From: Galerina marginata
Lineage: Eukaryota; Basidiomycota; Agaricomycetes; Agaricales; Galerinaceae
Reading direction: 5' to 3'
Assembly: GCA_023014335.1 (NCBI GenBank)
Contig: JAECYW010000008.1
Coordinates: 186,001 to 250,000, forward strand
DNA: 64,000 bases
Under the pieces are notes generated by a model. It was not told where the DNA came from, made no database searches, and worked only from the letters and a program-made list of their open reading frames with translations. Shown in pieces: positions 23,791-34,569 of the stretch. Each line of letters opens with the position of its first letter. Positions within the stretch are counted from its first letter, which is position 1. The translations under genes and the position numbers were made by a program.

Positions 23791-25053
23791 TGTCTCAGCT
23801 AAAATAGTGCTGTTTCGAATAAAGAAAGTTAGTTCAAGGTGATAAAGAGACACAGGGAATACGTACGCCAATACCGCCTTGATACCGCCTTTAAGTTTGA
23901 ATCATGATCAGTATTGCTCGGAGTCGTCGTAAACTTGTCGTAAACCGAAGCCGCCGCCAACAATGGTCCATTCGGGTGGGGTAAATCTGCAGTAGGACGT
24001 TTAAGTAGTTTAACACCATTGTTGTAATGAATATCACCAGCAAAGAGCCCGAACCTTATCTAGTCAATGTCATTCGCTTCATTCCTGATAGAGGGCGATG
24101 GAAGGAGGCAACTCTCGTTGTGGGAATGAATGACTTGCGTTCCAAACATTCACACACAACCCGTGCCGTCATCGGTCAATTGCGCACTGTCGTCTCGGAC
24201 CGTTACGAGATACCATTTCGACAGCATGCGCAGTTTGTTACTAGGCCTGCTTTACCTGCTCGGGTTTGTAAAGTCTCGGATATCTCATCCAGCGCCAGCG
24301 CAGTAACTATGCTGCGCTGGGTTAAACGTTGGTTAAACGGGATCAGCGTCGACAACTTGAATACAGTACTGTTATCTTCAGGCAACAAGTTCTCTCAGTT
24401 AACACCATGGATGTCCTTGTCGACCATTTCCTCGAGCGTCGTCACCTTCGACTTCCATTCCACTCAGGATACTCAATCACACGATGTTCCCCAGCGTCCT
24501 CCATCCTCCTCCATCTCCCCCAAAGTCATTCAAAAGTATGCGATTTTTTTGGCCACTGGGTGCAATGGGTTGGAAGCTTGTATCGTTGACGCGCTGCTTC
24601 CTCGTTCTCCGTCGTAAGTCATCTATATTTCACGTTTCTTACTTGTACGTCTCACATTCCAAAATCGAATACGTAGATTCGCGTCATTCCTTCAACGCGG
24701 AGAACATATGATCGACCTTACCGTTCCAGCTCCGGACAGGCACTCAGTATTTCTCTTCTTAGGCTGCTCCGTGCATCTGTAAGCTCAGAGACTCCCTAAT
24801 ACGACTTTTTGGCTAATCCTTCCTAAAGCCTCTCTTGCAGCCCTCCTTCCTACGGCACTCGAGCTACATGCCGACTAACAGGCGCCACTCACGGTGCCAG
24901 TACAGGTCTTAATGGCGACTCCAAGTGCTCGTAGTTGAAATGTTTGCTCATCGCTGGGTTTATCTTCACCCATAATATTCCGAAATTTTACAGGCCAAAT
25001 TGTTCAAATTCAAGGTTCGCGGCTCCGAGTAACATCCTGGCATTACTTACTCA
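23791..25053. other. No supported gene
   Basis: A 196-residue plus-strand frame at 24027-24617 overlaps two other frames and has no recognisable domain. Nothing else is supported. Confidence 0.35.
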
Positions 25054-25555
25054 TCACTCTTTGCTCCTCCGCGGTTCGTCGTCCAGCGTTCTACGGGTAG
25101 GAAGCTTCGGCGACTTCTTACTCTTATCATCTGCTAAATTTTGTCGTTCGATCTGCTGCGTTGCGAGCACATCAAAGAGTTTTCCTTCGAGTTTTACTTC
25201 GTTGTCTCCACCAGTGCCTTTATCCGTATTTTGGGTGGGGAGGTGTACGTACATACATTCCTCGGGGTCAGTTTCTTTATCCAAGCGTAGGTTATACCTC
25301 GTTTTCCATCTAACCAAACTATTGATCTGGCAGGCGGTGGAAAAGTATACATTTACGATGCGATGTACGCGACTAGTGCTAACTGAGCTTCTAATTTTAG
25401 GTTGAATGCAGGGAACAGCATTCGAGAAGAGTCGTCGTCCATTAGCGTCGACGTCACGAATCTGCGCTCGGGTTCGGCAAGGCAAGGTGACGGTACCATA
25501 ATCAGTCGCCGCAACAGCAGACGCTTTACGGTGCCTCGTCTGTTCATTGACGCGG
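25054..25555 (-). pseudogene. Open coding-like frame ending at the LTR element
   Basis: On the minus strand a frame of about 166 codons is open from the LTR edge to a stop at 25054. It is charged and looks coding (for example VRWKTRYNLRLDKETDPEE, KLPTRRTLDDE). It has no start of its own on this side. Across the element the frame meets a stop at once, so either an intron lay there or the gene was already dead. The family is not recognised. Confidence 0.3.
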
Positions 25556-25762
25556 TGTAGTAGTGGGATCTGGACCGAGCTCGCCGTAGATTAGATAGTG
25601 TAGATCCCATCAGTGGCTGTGCACGGTATGTGTGCCAGTGTGCGCGTAGTTGAGATATTCACCTCTTGCTTGCCTCTTGCCATCGCGTGCGACGCGGTTC
25701 CGCACTGCTCGACGCGTCTCCGAGCCTCAACCGCCCAGGTCCGGACGGATTGGACTACTCCA
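25556..25762 (+). repeat. Left LTR, 207 bp
   Basis: Identical by eye to 27692-27898. TG...CA ends. A diverged solo copy lies at 10953-11175. Confidence 0.85.
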
Positions 25763-25764
25763 TC

Positions 25765-25787
25765 TGGTGACAACAGAGCGATTCGAT
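25765..25787 (+). promoter_or_regulatory. Predicted tRNA primer-binding site
   Basis: tggtgacaacagagcgattc and the next bases are complementary to a tRNA 3' end: CCA, a discriminator A, a seven-base acceptor strand (TGTTGTC), a T-stem strand (CGCTC) and a T-loop-like TCGAAT. The match reaches the T-arm, about 23 nt. The tRNA species was not identified. Confidence 0.65.
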
Positions 25788-26029
25788 ACTGTCGCTTTTT
25801 CGTGCCATCTTTTCAGCTTCATCCTGCCAGCGGACACCCCGACATTTCAACATTTCGTGACAACAACACTCCCTCTGAGAACTGACAACCCCGAGACACA
25901 AACTACGAGACCCACAGCCCCTGCTGACCTGCATCCACTGCCCAACCCGAAACCGTGAAATTTCGACACCTGTCGACGAACTCCGTGCCTGCCGCTCCGT
26001 GATAGCCTTCCCGCGTTCACACCATCATT

Positions 26030-27640
26030 ATGCCTGCTGCATCTGCTGACAAGCGCGCGCGTCAACGCGCCAACAAGGTTTCGCGGACCGAATCCGTTAC
26101 ACCACCCATCGTGCAATCAGCTAAATCCCTAGAGCCCGTGCCTCTACCCGCCGAGCCTGCCACTTCTGCTTCCGCTCTGTCTACATCCGTTGATACAGAT
26201 TCCGATGAATCAGTTGCATGGCCCATTCCTGCCCCCACTTCCTTCACCATTTCTTACACCCCCCTCGCTATTTCGTATCCTGAACCCGTGAACTCAGCGG
26301 CTAAACTGCCAACGGACGCAGTTCGAGTCACTCGAAACGAGCTCGCCAATATGTTACGCCAGTCGTATGCCCAGGGAACCGAACATGGGTGGAAGGAAAA
26401 CGTGGGCCGCGCGAAAGAGCGACTTCAAGCCGACTACGAAAAGGATATGCAGGACGCAACGACAAAATTCGGACTTCACGAGAAGTTAATTCGTGAGGAA
26501 GAATTTGAACGCGGTTTCAAGGATGGTCGCGACGTTGGTCGCAATACCCAGCTCGCTTCGGTGAACGAGCGTCTCAAAGCTGAGTACCAGAAGCGACATC
26601 AGGACGCATTAGAAGAGTATTCCGAACGTTCACGAGAGGTCGGCAACGAAGAATTTATCCGCGGGTTCACCAGCGGTCGTGACGCCGCCATTTGCGACGA
26701 ATTGGGGCGTCAGGCATCTCTCCTGTCCTGCCGCGTCAACTCTGGTATGCAAACGGACATACTACAATGCCTCCGCGTCGACTTCAGCTCCCAAACTGAT
26801 CTCCCAGAACCCGCCCGCTTCATCTCCGTTGGCTTTGGTACTCAAACCGATCCTTTGGAAACAGAGTCCTCTATTCCACCACTACCTATCCCAATCATCT
26901 CGTCTAATCCCGTCATTAACTCCCCGCATATCTCAAATAATTTGTCATCTGTTCCTCCTTCACCCATTCCTGATTTGTTAGCATTATCTACACTCACCTC
27001 ACCTTCGGACAATCCACCTACATTTATTTCTAAACCTAAACCTCGCTCCCTTTCGTCTTCATCCTTAACTTTTAACATTCCACCCCATCCTATTAAACCT
27101 TCTCCTCCTTTTATTCGATCCTTCTCTTACTATAAACGGCCAATTACCCCTCCATTAATATCAGTACCTCATCCTGAACCTCCCACTATTTCAACTCCCC
27201 CACCACCTTTTTTATGGTCTGATGAGCCTTCTGACATCCCGTTACTTCCACAACTGCCACCTACACCTCTCTTGCCATCCAAAACAACTGCTCCATTCCC
27301 TGCTCGCGACTTTTCCGAGTTACGATCTGGCGCGAATCCATGGCGGACTTTACGACATCGGAACGGACGTGACCGTCGCCTTTCGACTAGGCCTTTCATT
27401 CAACCTCGTCGACAATATTCTCAACCTCCCTATACTTCAAACTATGTTTCTAATAATCTACATGTCCCTGCACCATGCCCATATGCCCATGTTCCCCATC
27501 TGCCCCACCCAAACTTATCCTGCCCATCGCCACCAGACCACCCACCACCTCTAGACTGGGATGTTGACCCTCGACTTCTCGAGCTAAGCCGTGTCTTGAA
27601 AACCTTGGGGTGGGTCCGCCCTTCGACACCGAGACCTTGA
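26030..27640 (+). CDS. 536-residue proline-rich, coiled-coil protein of the LTR element
   Basis: One uninterrupted ORF filling most of the element. Residues 1-95 are low complexity. Residues 100-235 are strongly charged and helical, with a repeated unit of about 50 residues ending in GF(K/T)(D/S)GRD (ERGFKDGRDVGRN, then IRGFTSGRDAA). Residues 240-285 hold three QTD motifs (MQTD, SQTDL, TQTDP). Residues 285-510 are rich in Pro and Ser. The C terminus is acidic then basic (DWDVDPRLLEL). There is no CCHC zinc knuckle and no enzyme motif. Its place inside the LTRs suggests a Gag-like or particle-associated role, but a captured host gene is equally possible. Codon use looks normal for a real gene. 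Confidence 0.7.
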   Translation: MPAASADKRARQRANKVSRTESVTPPIVQSAKSLEPVPLPAEPATSASALSTSVDTDSDESVAWPIPAPTSFTISYTPLAISYPEPVNSAAKLPTDAVRVTRNELANMLRQSYAQGTEHGWKENVGRAKERLQADYEKDMQDATTKFGLHEKLIREEEFERGFKDGRDVGRNTQLASVNERLKAEYQKRHQDALEEYSERSREVGNEEFIRGFTSGRDAAICDELGRQASLLSCRVNSGMQTDILQCLRVDFSSQTDLPEPARFISVGFGTQTDPLETESSIPPLPIPIISSNPVINSPHISNNLSSVPPSPIPDLLALSTLTSPSDNPPTFISKPKPRSLSSSSLTFNIPPHPIKPSPPFIRSFSYYKRPITPPLISVPHPEPPTISTPPPPFLWSDEPSDIPLLPQLPPTPLLPSKTTAPFPARDFSELRSGANPWRTLRHRNGRDRRLSTRPFIQPRRQYSQPPYTSNYVSNNLHVPAPCPYAHVPHLPHPNLSCPSPPDHPPPLDWDVDPRLLELSRVLKTLGWVRPSTPRP

Positions 27641-27677
27641 GATAGGTTTTCATGATGCAACGTGGACGTTGCATTTG

Positions 27678-27690
27678 TGAAGGTGGGCAC
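27678..27690 (+). promoter_or_regulatory. Purine-rich segment before the right LTR
   Basis: gtgaaggtgggca lies immediately upstream of the right LTR and is the only candidate polypurine tract. It is short and interrupted by pyrimidines, so the call is weak. Confidence 0.4.
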
Positions 27691-27691
27691 A

Positions 27692-27898
27692 TGTAGTAGT
27701 GGGATCTGGACCGAGCTCGCCGTAGATTAGATAGTGTAGATCCCATCAGTGGCTGTGCACGGTATGTGTGCCAGTGTGCGCGTAGTTGAGATATTCACCT
27801 CTTGCTTGCCTCTTGCCATCGCGTGCGACGCGGTTCCGCACTGCTCGACGCGTCTCCGAGCCTCAACCGCCCAGGTCCGGACGGATTGGACTACTCCA
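27692..27898 (+). repeat. Right LTR, 207 bp
   Basis: Same sequence and ends as the left LTR, followed by the gcgg target duplication. Confidence 0.85.
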
Positions 27899-27902
27899 GC
27901 GG

Positions 27903-28773
27903 CGAGAGTTTCACCTTCATTTTAAAACATATCCACGTACATAAATCAGAGGAGTGTAGGGGTCGAGGATGAAGGTGGTCCTTGGAACCCGGTATAGTTG
28001 ATTTATCGGAGAATCTCATTCGTTTACATTCCTATCATACCTGTTATTCCAATAAAAGCACAGTGCTTCAGCCACAAAGAGCTCGAGTCAATCAAGGTTT
28101 AATGGTGGAGAGAGAACGACAACATAAGACTTGGAACGCAGAGCTTAACTGTGATCGGTCTTCCTTTCAAACTTCAAGTCCAAAATATCCCTGCGAAATT
28201 CCTATCAAAGTGGGTTCTTGTGAGTACAGGCTGTGAATGATCCTTGCTGTGGTACGTCATGGGTCGAGGATTACCTTCACAAACGTGTTACAACCATGTC
28301 CAACCTAAGCCGCCCTGAAGTCACCAGTCTCTCAAATACGAGAGGCATCGCCGCACCTGGAGCTTGTTTGTCAGTTAAGGACTTTCGGATGCATGCCGGG
28401 CACGCCGGGCACGCTGGGCCGTTCCCACTTCAAGTTTTAGCTGCACCTTTTGTAGTTCCAACCGATAAATTTCTATGGGGCTTCAGGTTTACTTGAATGG
28501 AAGTGAGTGGTAGTAAGGCCTGCAGATTACTTGGACCAGCGCCATAGGTTTTCCCCAGTGCACTGTATTGAGATTTCGACCTGTACTTGCGCAATGATGT
28601 CGATAATTGAGGAGCCTGAACCCGCTCTATTCGCTTACAGGAGGGATATTTTAAGTTTTCCGAATCTCACATGTCATATTTCAATGCGACTCTGCAATAG
28701 GAGGAAATTCTACAGCCTGTGAGCCTGACTTTCACCTATGTATATAACCCTAATAGAAAATTCTGTCGAAGCC
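27903..28773. other. No gene seen
   Basis: Spacer with short unsupported frames. A ccgggcacg triplication lies near 28397-28420. Confidence 0.35.
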
Positions 28774-28780
28774 TATAAAG
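28774..28780 (+). promoter_or_regulatory. TATA box
   Basis: TATAAAG, 66 bp before the start codon of the four-exon gene at 28846. A second tatataa lies at 28741. Confidence 0.5.
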
Positions 28781-28845
28781 GGCTGGAATGTCGAAACAGT
28801 AGCCATCACGCTGCCATCAGCCACCCTAGTGCTCCCAGAAATACG

Positions 28846-29408
28846 ATGCCCAAAGTGAGTTCTCTGAGACCGGCAGAGTCTTCGATGCCCATTGCGATAT
28901 TGCTGATTTTGATTTTTCTTGTGACAGCACATTCCAAGCGAGCACTACCTCAATACTCCTTATGAACTCCTCCCCAAAGTAATTATTCATCCGGAGATCG
29001 AGCATCACCCGACCGATGCCGAACATTACCTGCTCCCCGCCGTGTATACTGTTGAAAAAGGGGACGTAGTCACCCTCAGGTATCTCGGCCCAGGGGTTCT
29101 ACACGTTACAGAGGGTAAGTACTCATGCCTACGTTTTGTCGCCTTACTCTAATATATTAAATGGATTAGGCGAGGTCCAGTACGAGGACACCGCAAAGCC
29201 TGGGAACCCCACCTTGTTGAACGCCGGCGCCGTACTTCACATTGAAGAGGGTTCAGTTCTTCGTTAGTACTCGCCTTCAGTAGCAAAAGGTCACTGTTAT
29301 ATTGAGCGTCGTTTTCGACACTCACTCACCTTCCATTAAACAGGCTTCGGCGTATTCTATGTCCCGGTGTCTATCAAGTCGTTCGATGCCTTCGTCGTCT
29401 CTGAGTAG
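28846..29408 (+). CDS. Small hypothetical protein, 117 residues, four exons
   Basis: The exons 28846-28854, 28928-29114, 29170-29262 and 29344-29408 join with matching phases (0, 1, 1) through introns of 73, 55 and 81 bp. The first exon is only nine bases (Met-Pro-Lys). The protein is acidic. The middle part (EHYLLPAVYTVEKGDVV, LGPGVLHVTEG, LNAGAVLHIEEGSVLR) has short beta-strands and glycine turns like a single cupin-type barrel, but without the usual metal-binding histidine motif. No signal peptide. I do not recognise the family; a cupin-like fold is only suggested. Confidence 0.65.
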
Positions 29409-30198
29409 TTGGAGTTCATCCGAGAATACTATTCAAAAGACGGAAACTTGTGTAACTTCCAGGCATCGTATTTTTCATATAGTAAGAAACAAAGTTCGAG
29501 AAGGTTTATTCGCCCGGGTTTGAGGGCTTACCGTCCGTCTTAATGTACAGCTAGGGGTAGTCCAGTATAGACCAAAGACCTTCAGCCTCTTAGCGTCAGT
29601 ACTCAGCACGGGTTAATTCCGGCATAAACGACCTTCGCCCATCACCATATGCATCACCTTTGCTTGTGAATTATTTTTTCTTTCTCTTGTTCACACAATC
29701 GGAGCCCATTGGGCATGGCAATTTATGTGGTTAAGTAGCTCAACGTAAGTATTCTAAGTATGCTCCCTTTTCTCCCTTATATCGGCTATCAAGTTGTTAT
29801 TCACCATTAGATTCTGCTCGATTACGGAAGGTGGCGGCGCGACGCGTCCCCTGAAGATATTAATCACGTGTCTCGCATATGTTCGCAAATCCTGGGCGAT
29901 GACGCGTCGATGACGGGTCAAAAATGCTTCTGCCAGCGGGATCTTGCCCATGACCACTGGTAGACCACCACACAGAACTACTTGAGGCACACCAGGGCTA
30001 CTCAGCCATACCTGCTAGTCGCATATGCTGACCTCGAAGCCTCCTTGATCTACATCTTCCCGTAGCCCCAGCATCTGAAATGTTTAAATTTGCGGGCAAG
30101 GGTTGGTTGTAAGTATTTTGCAACGGGAAATGCGCTGGCATGTATCTATTAATATATGATTTAATTGAGGCCCGGGCTGCTCATCCCAGAGTCCACTA
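29409..30198. other. No gene seen
   Basis: 3' flanks of the two convergent genes. A 78-residue minus-strand frame at 29754-29990 lacks support. Confidence 0.35.
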
Positions 30199-31472
30199 CT
30201 ACACCGTTGACCCATCTTCAATGCCAGCCACGCGAAATGTTGTCATTTTGATTTGATTGTTGGTCGTCTCACTGGATATTCCTAAAGCAACACGAACAAC
30301 TATGAGAGAAAATACGGCACCCTGTTAGAAGATGAGGATAGAGATCGGGAGTAGGTGGTTAAGGACATACGATAATTTGCGTGATCTGAAAACTAGTTCA
30401 TATGAGATACGAACAAACCAAAGGGAATACTTACTGCATCCAATACAATATAGTGTGCAAAACTTCCCAAAAGGTACAGCGAAAGGAGGATCACGAGGCA
30501 GGCTGAGTAAATCGACCCAGACTCGATTATTACTACCATTGCTGGCAGAATACCTCGACCCGATGATGCAACAATATCTCTAGTCTCTCGGTGTGTCGTC
30601 CATATCCGGAATGCAATCAAAGCTACGGAAAAGACGACATCAATTTTTTCTCAAATCTCAAAGACCTCTGAACAGAAGCACTTGCTTGTGGAGGTGAGGT
30701 TGGTAAATAATGTGAGCGTGACGAGTGAGACAGTCCAATACTGGTAGGGAGTAGTAAAAATGGACTCGTTCTGAGAGGCTCTCTCAGATTCTTGAAGGGC
30801 GCCGATTGCGGCAGCTGAATCGTAGAGCAAGGAACGCTATTATTTCTAGGATTTCAAATTGCTGAAATTCACTCTCACCTACACTAGCAAATAAGGAGAT
30901 GATGACTGGAAAGACAACCAGTTTTTGGCCGTTCCATACTAAGTTGAGTCGGTATATCTAAAGCACACTTCAAGTTAGCACTTTCTTCGAAAAGTATTCA
31001 GTGTAATGGATAACGCACAATGAAGGCATCGCCCACTACCGTTTGCATTCCATAGGCTATATTTTTTAGCAAGTAGGTTGGAGCGTTTATTTGGTCTAGC
31101 AATGCAACGGAGCCTCCACGACCAGAACCGATGAATGCGTCCAGTACTCTACGCAAAGCAATTGCGATATGCTGTCGGCCGTAATTAAGCTTTTGGACAA
31201 GCATTAATCGGGATGTATCCCACCACAGTGGCCAATACAAACATGGTGAAGGATGCAATCAACATCGGCCGATTGATAGCATTTCCTGCGCCTCTGGAAT
31301 TTCTCAGCTGAATCACCGTGGACGCAATGAACAGCGCGATAAATAACCCTGGTGAAAGTAAGTACATCCGGTAAATATGTTAGTCGTTACCCTCACCGTA
31401 AAGAACCGATTCAACGAATATCGAAACAAGAGTTACCGAGTCAATCCCAGGAGAGCCTACTCCTTGAGTCAT
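30199..31472 (-). CDS. Seven-helix membrane protein of a basidiomycete-expanded family
   Basis: Eight exons (31472-31397, 31348-31224, 31171-31019, 30957-30879, 30814-30686, 30622-30435, 30385-30371, 30321-30199) give 295 residues without a stop. Hydrophobic segments recur about seven times (for example LYGLFIALFIASTVI, FVLATVHIAIAL, LVVFPVIISLFAS, YWTVSLVTLTLFTNL, AMVVIIESGSIYSACLVILL, IIGAVFSLIVVRVAL). YGMQTVVGDAF and ESGSIYSAC are hallmarks I recall from a large unnamed Agaricomycete family. The fifth exon ends at a GC donor (gcaagt), the best phase match. The start is the ATG that opens the first exon, 76-84 bp after a TATA box. Role unknown, possibly sensing or transport. Confidence 0.8.
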
Positions 31473-31547
31473 CAGAAAAGAAAGAAACCGGGCCTTGGTG
31501 GATTTCCTGACGATGAAGACGGGGATGTCGATTCCACGAATTCACGA

Positions 31548-31556
31548 TTTATATAA
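31548..31556 (-). promoter_or_regulatory. TATA box
   Basis: Minus-strand TATATAAAT, 76-84 bp upstream of the membrane-protein start codon. Confidence 0.6.
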
Positions 31557-33774
31557 GACCAGGTCACCAAAGGAACTTCTTTCAGTTTTCCGCTATTGCA
31601 GGAATTTTGCTATAAAGCAATCTGATCACCGTGATTAGGCAGACTCATTTTAATTTTAGACGTGCTGAGTTTCATCCCAACGTGTCATGGACGACCATAT
31701 TTTCTGAACCTTGCGCCTCATGTTGTTGAAAGGCTGTGCACAACTCGCTCCCTCCGCAGCTTCCGCAATCCGGCGTCTCTGCTTCTGGCCGAAGCCAAAT
31801 CCGATGAATGCGATAAGGCAATTTAGATGACTCGGAAATCTTAAAGTGCAGTCGAGGATCGAATTTTCTCTTTCCCCGTTTGATAAGTGTCTGACCCGTC
31901 TATCATATACCTTGTCTTTACCTGTACCGATTCCAGTAAATTTCTCGTTTTTTAAAAATTAAATACATAACGTGGACAACCTGCCTTGAACCTTGAGCGC
32001 TTGAGCTTTACCTCGACTCCGTCATGAGTTGGAGTACGTCTGCTACTATATAGTGGGGATTATTCTATCTACTTCAACCATGTTGGGGAAAAGGACGACG
32101 AGTTAGAGAATGAAATACTAAAAGGTGGACATGTGTGAACACTAGCAGCCTTCTGAACCGCCAGGTATAAAGTCCAGTTCTTCTGCCTGAAATTTCCGAT
32201 CTTACTTTTTACTGGAAACATTTTACACAACGCTGTGTAGGAAACTTGTCTGTCCTATCAACCTGCTTTAGTTTCCCAGCTTGTGTATCGTAACTGGCAA
32301 TGTGTAGAGCTCCCACTTTTATCATCGCTGAATCGGGAGCGCCATAGCTTAAAGGAAGGTCCCCTATACTTTAATTGAGATTATCTTGCGTCACGTCAGT
32401 GGAATCTGAATTCAGACTTGTATAGAATTATTTTTGGCGATTTAATCAAGATTTGATTTGATCTGATCTTTGGAATCAAATAAAGGAAAAGATCGAGTGA
32501 ATATAGCGCTAAAATTATCTTATGCTCCCCATGCCGTGGTATCAGTACAGCTTCCAGAACGAGGAGTTTTTCTATGTAGAATGTAGTTATAAGTATATGA
32601 ATAAAGTTGTGTCAATGGTGGCTCAGTCTTTCGGATAACTACGACGAAGACTACGTAAATAATGAACGTGACCCACCTCTGATTTATAAGCCGCGATTGC
32701 TATATTTCTAGCCATGACGTTAGTGGTTGAAAATCAGACAGTGAAGTACGCCTATTTGTGTGGTCTCCTGATCTGCGAATTCTCTAAAAGGGCGAGGTTA
32801 CTACTCCTTTAATCGAGGTGATAGCTAAACTTCTACTGCAGTGGTAGTCTAGCTGCGAGGCGTTACCTTCCAGAAACCTACTTAATCATACTCACGAGAT
32901 TCAAAAAAAAAGAAACGACGATTGGCAATTCACACAGGAACGAGCTGGTACCCAATTATAATTTTACATGTTCCACATAAGTTAAAGTCAGTTCCATGAC
33001 TGCGTGCAGATGACCGTCGAGATCAAAAATCTGTCAGACTGATTTTGCAGCATGACTAACAACTCCCAGCGAAGTTTGACTGAGCTTCCAGCGGTCATTC
33101 CGTTTTGTGGAGTACATTTCTGCCCCACATGTAGAAAGCCTGTGGTTAATTTCGACGTAGTTCCTAGGGGTATTACACAAGAAGTATCCGTTAGTGGGGA
33201 GAACGGCCTTCCATTTGATTTCAGTCGCATAAATCATTAATATTCCTGTGAGTTCGGTCTATTACCCAAATTTGACGTCAGCATTCCGCTGGGTATTCAT
33301 TGCCTGCCTCTGTTACATTCTGCGTCGTTATCGATATCCCTATGGGTTCGGGGTGTACTTCATTCGTACGGCTCACGGTTGGGTAAGGTATACACTACAA
33401 GAATGCTCAGGCTTGCGTTATGTACATTCAGTGGAATAGAAGTCCTCATTTTTAGAAACAAGAAACTTTCTTCCCACATTGGCTTCCCCACCTGGCGGTC
33501 CGCCTTACTGGTACTCCTTAATTATTCTGTGTCAAATGCCTGAGTGTGTATGAATGGGAGCAAACTTTCCATATTGCCGGTCAGCTCTCAGACGCCATGG
33601 AAACTCTCAAAATAGCGATGCTAAACTCGAAGCTCGCGAGAATGTCACGCGACAAGAGTCGTAATTATCCAAAGAACGGTCTATGTGAACGCTTGATTCT
33701 AGAACTAAGCAATCCATAAAAGTTGTGCGGACTTCCGAGATTCAGTAACGAATCAGCAGTCGGATTGGAAAAGG
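31557..33774. other. AT-rich spacer, no gene supported
   Basis: About 2.2 kb without a convincing gene. A 62-residue plus-strand frame (33052-33240) has two Cys pairs (CGVHFCPTCRKP), but its minus-strand shadow is equally open and neither has splice support. Confidence 0.35.
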
Positions 33775-33782
33775 TATTTAAA
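33775..33782 (+). promoter_or_regulatory. TATA box
   Basis: tatttaaa, 91 bp before the start codon of the five-exon gene, followed by a pyrimidine-rich stretch typical of fungal start regions. Confidence 0.55.
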
Positions 33783-33872
33783 CGCTCTCGTTCGCCATTC
33801 TGCCCTCCAGTTTCCTCCTGAACGCGAAAGACTGACTCTCATAAAAAGCTACATCTATTATCTTACACCAAC

Positions 33873-34569
33873 ATGTCTACTTCAGCATACCGCATGCAGA
33901 GCGTCCAGACAAAATACTACCCCGTCACCGATGGAGCGAAGGACGGCGCCATCATCGTGACTAAAAACGGTGCAAGCGTTGTTCCTGCAAATACAGTGCG
34001 TACCTGTCTTCTTAGACTCAGTCCGTGTATCAGACATGGATTTACTCGTAATATTCTTTGGGTTAGGTCCTCAATTTCAGTTCTCCTGTTCGAGACAAGC
34101 CCATTATTGTTACCATCGCTGGGCCCGACGGCTTATACTTTACACTGCCCGACGTAAGTCAACCTTTCACGTTGAAGGACTTCATTCCTCTGAGGAACTT
34201 ATCTTACTAAAATTCTTGTTAGGGTGCTGTTGAGGGCACCAAGCTTACTTGGACCACGACGGCATACAAGTGGACGGTCAACCCCACTGTAGCCTCTGAC
34301 CAAAGCATCACATACCAGTAAGTTACTCCCAAATCAAATACAGCCTACAGGTGATTGATCACTTTCCCAAGGTTCAGCCCTGCTGACGGCCAAGACTACT
34401 ATATGTTTGACGAGTTCGGTATTGGAGCGGTTGTAAGTCTCTCGTTCTATGCTAGAGTTCCCTTCATACGGCTGAATGACCGTTGCCCGCATACTCATGC
34501 TAGATCATAGCCAAGTCTGGATCGACTATTATACCACCTCAGTCCTTCTTTTCTCTCACCACCGCCTGA
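33873..34569 (+). CDS. Orphan 143-residue protein, five exons
   Basis: The exons 33873-33995, 34067-34153, 34223-34317, 34372-34432 and 34504-34569 join in phases 0, 0, 2, 0, all with GT-AG introns of 54-71 bp. The protein has no signal peptide or membrane segment. It alternates short polar and hydrophobic stretches (KDGAIIVTKNG, KPIIVTIAGPDGLYFTLPD, TKLTWTTTAYKWTV, YYMFDEFGIGAVIIAKSG), consistent with an all-beta cytosolic fold of the size of mushroom lectins or protease inhibitors. I cannot match it to a named family. Confidence 0.75.

Larger units (their letters stand above)
25556..27898 (+). mobile_element. Young non-autonomous LTR retrotransposon with a single novel ORF
   Basis: Two direct 207-bp repeats look identical and start TGTAGTAGT and end ACTACTCCA, so the ends are inverted. 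The element is flanked by gcgg (25552-25555 and 27899-27902). A primer-binding site starts 2 bp after the left LTR, and a purine-rich segment lies just before the right LTR. The 1.9-kb interior holds one ORF and no protease, reverse transcriptase, RNase H or integrase motif, so enzymes must come from a related autonomous element. Identical LTRs imply very recent insertion. Confidence 0.85.

Noticed and set aside
24027..24617. 196-residue plus-strand ORF
   Set aside because: Overlaps two other long frames, low-complexity Ser/Thr content, no recognisable motif or splice structure.
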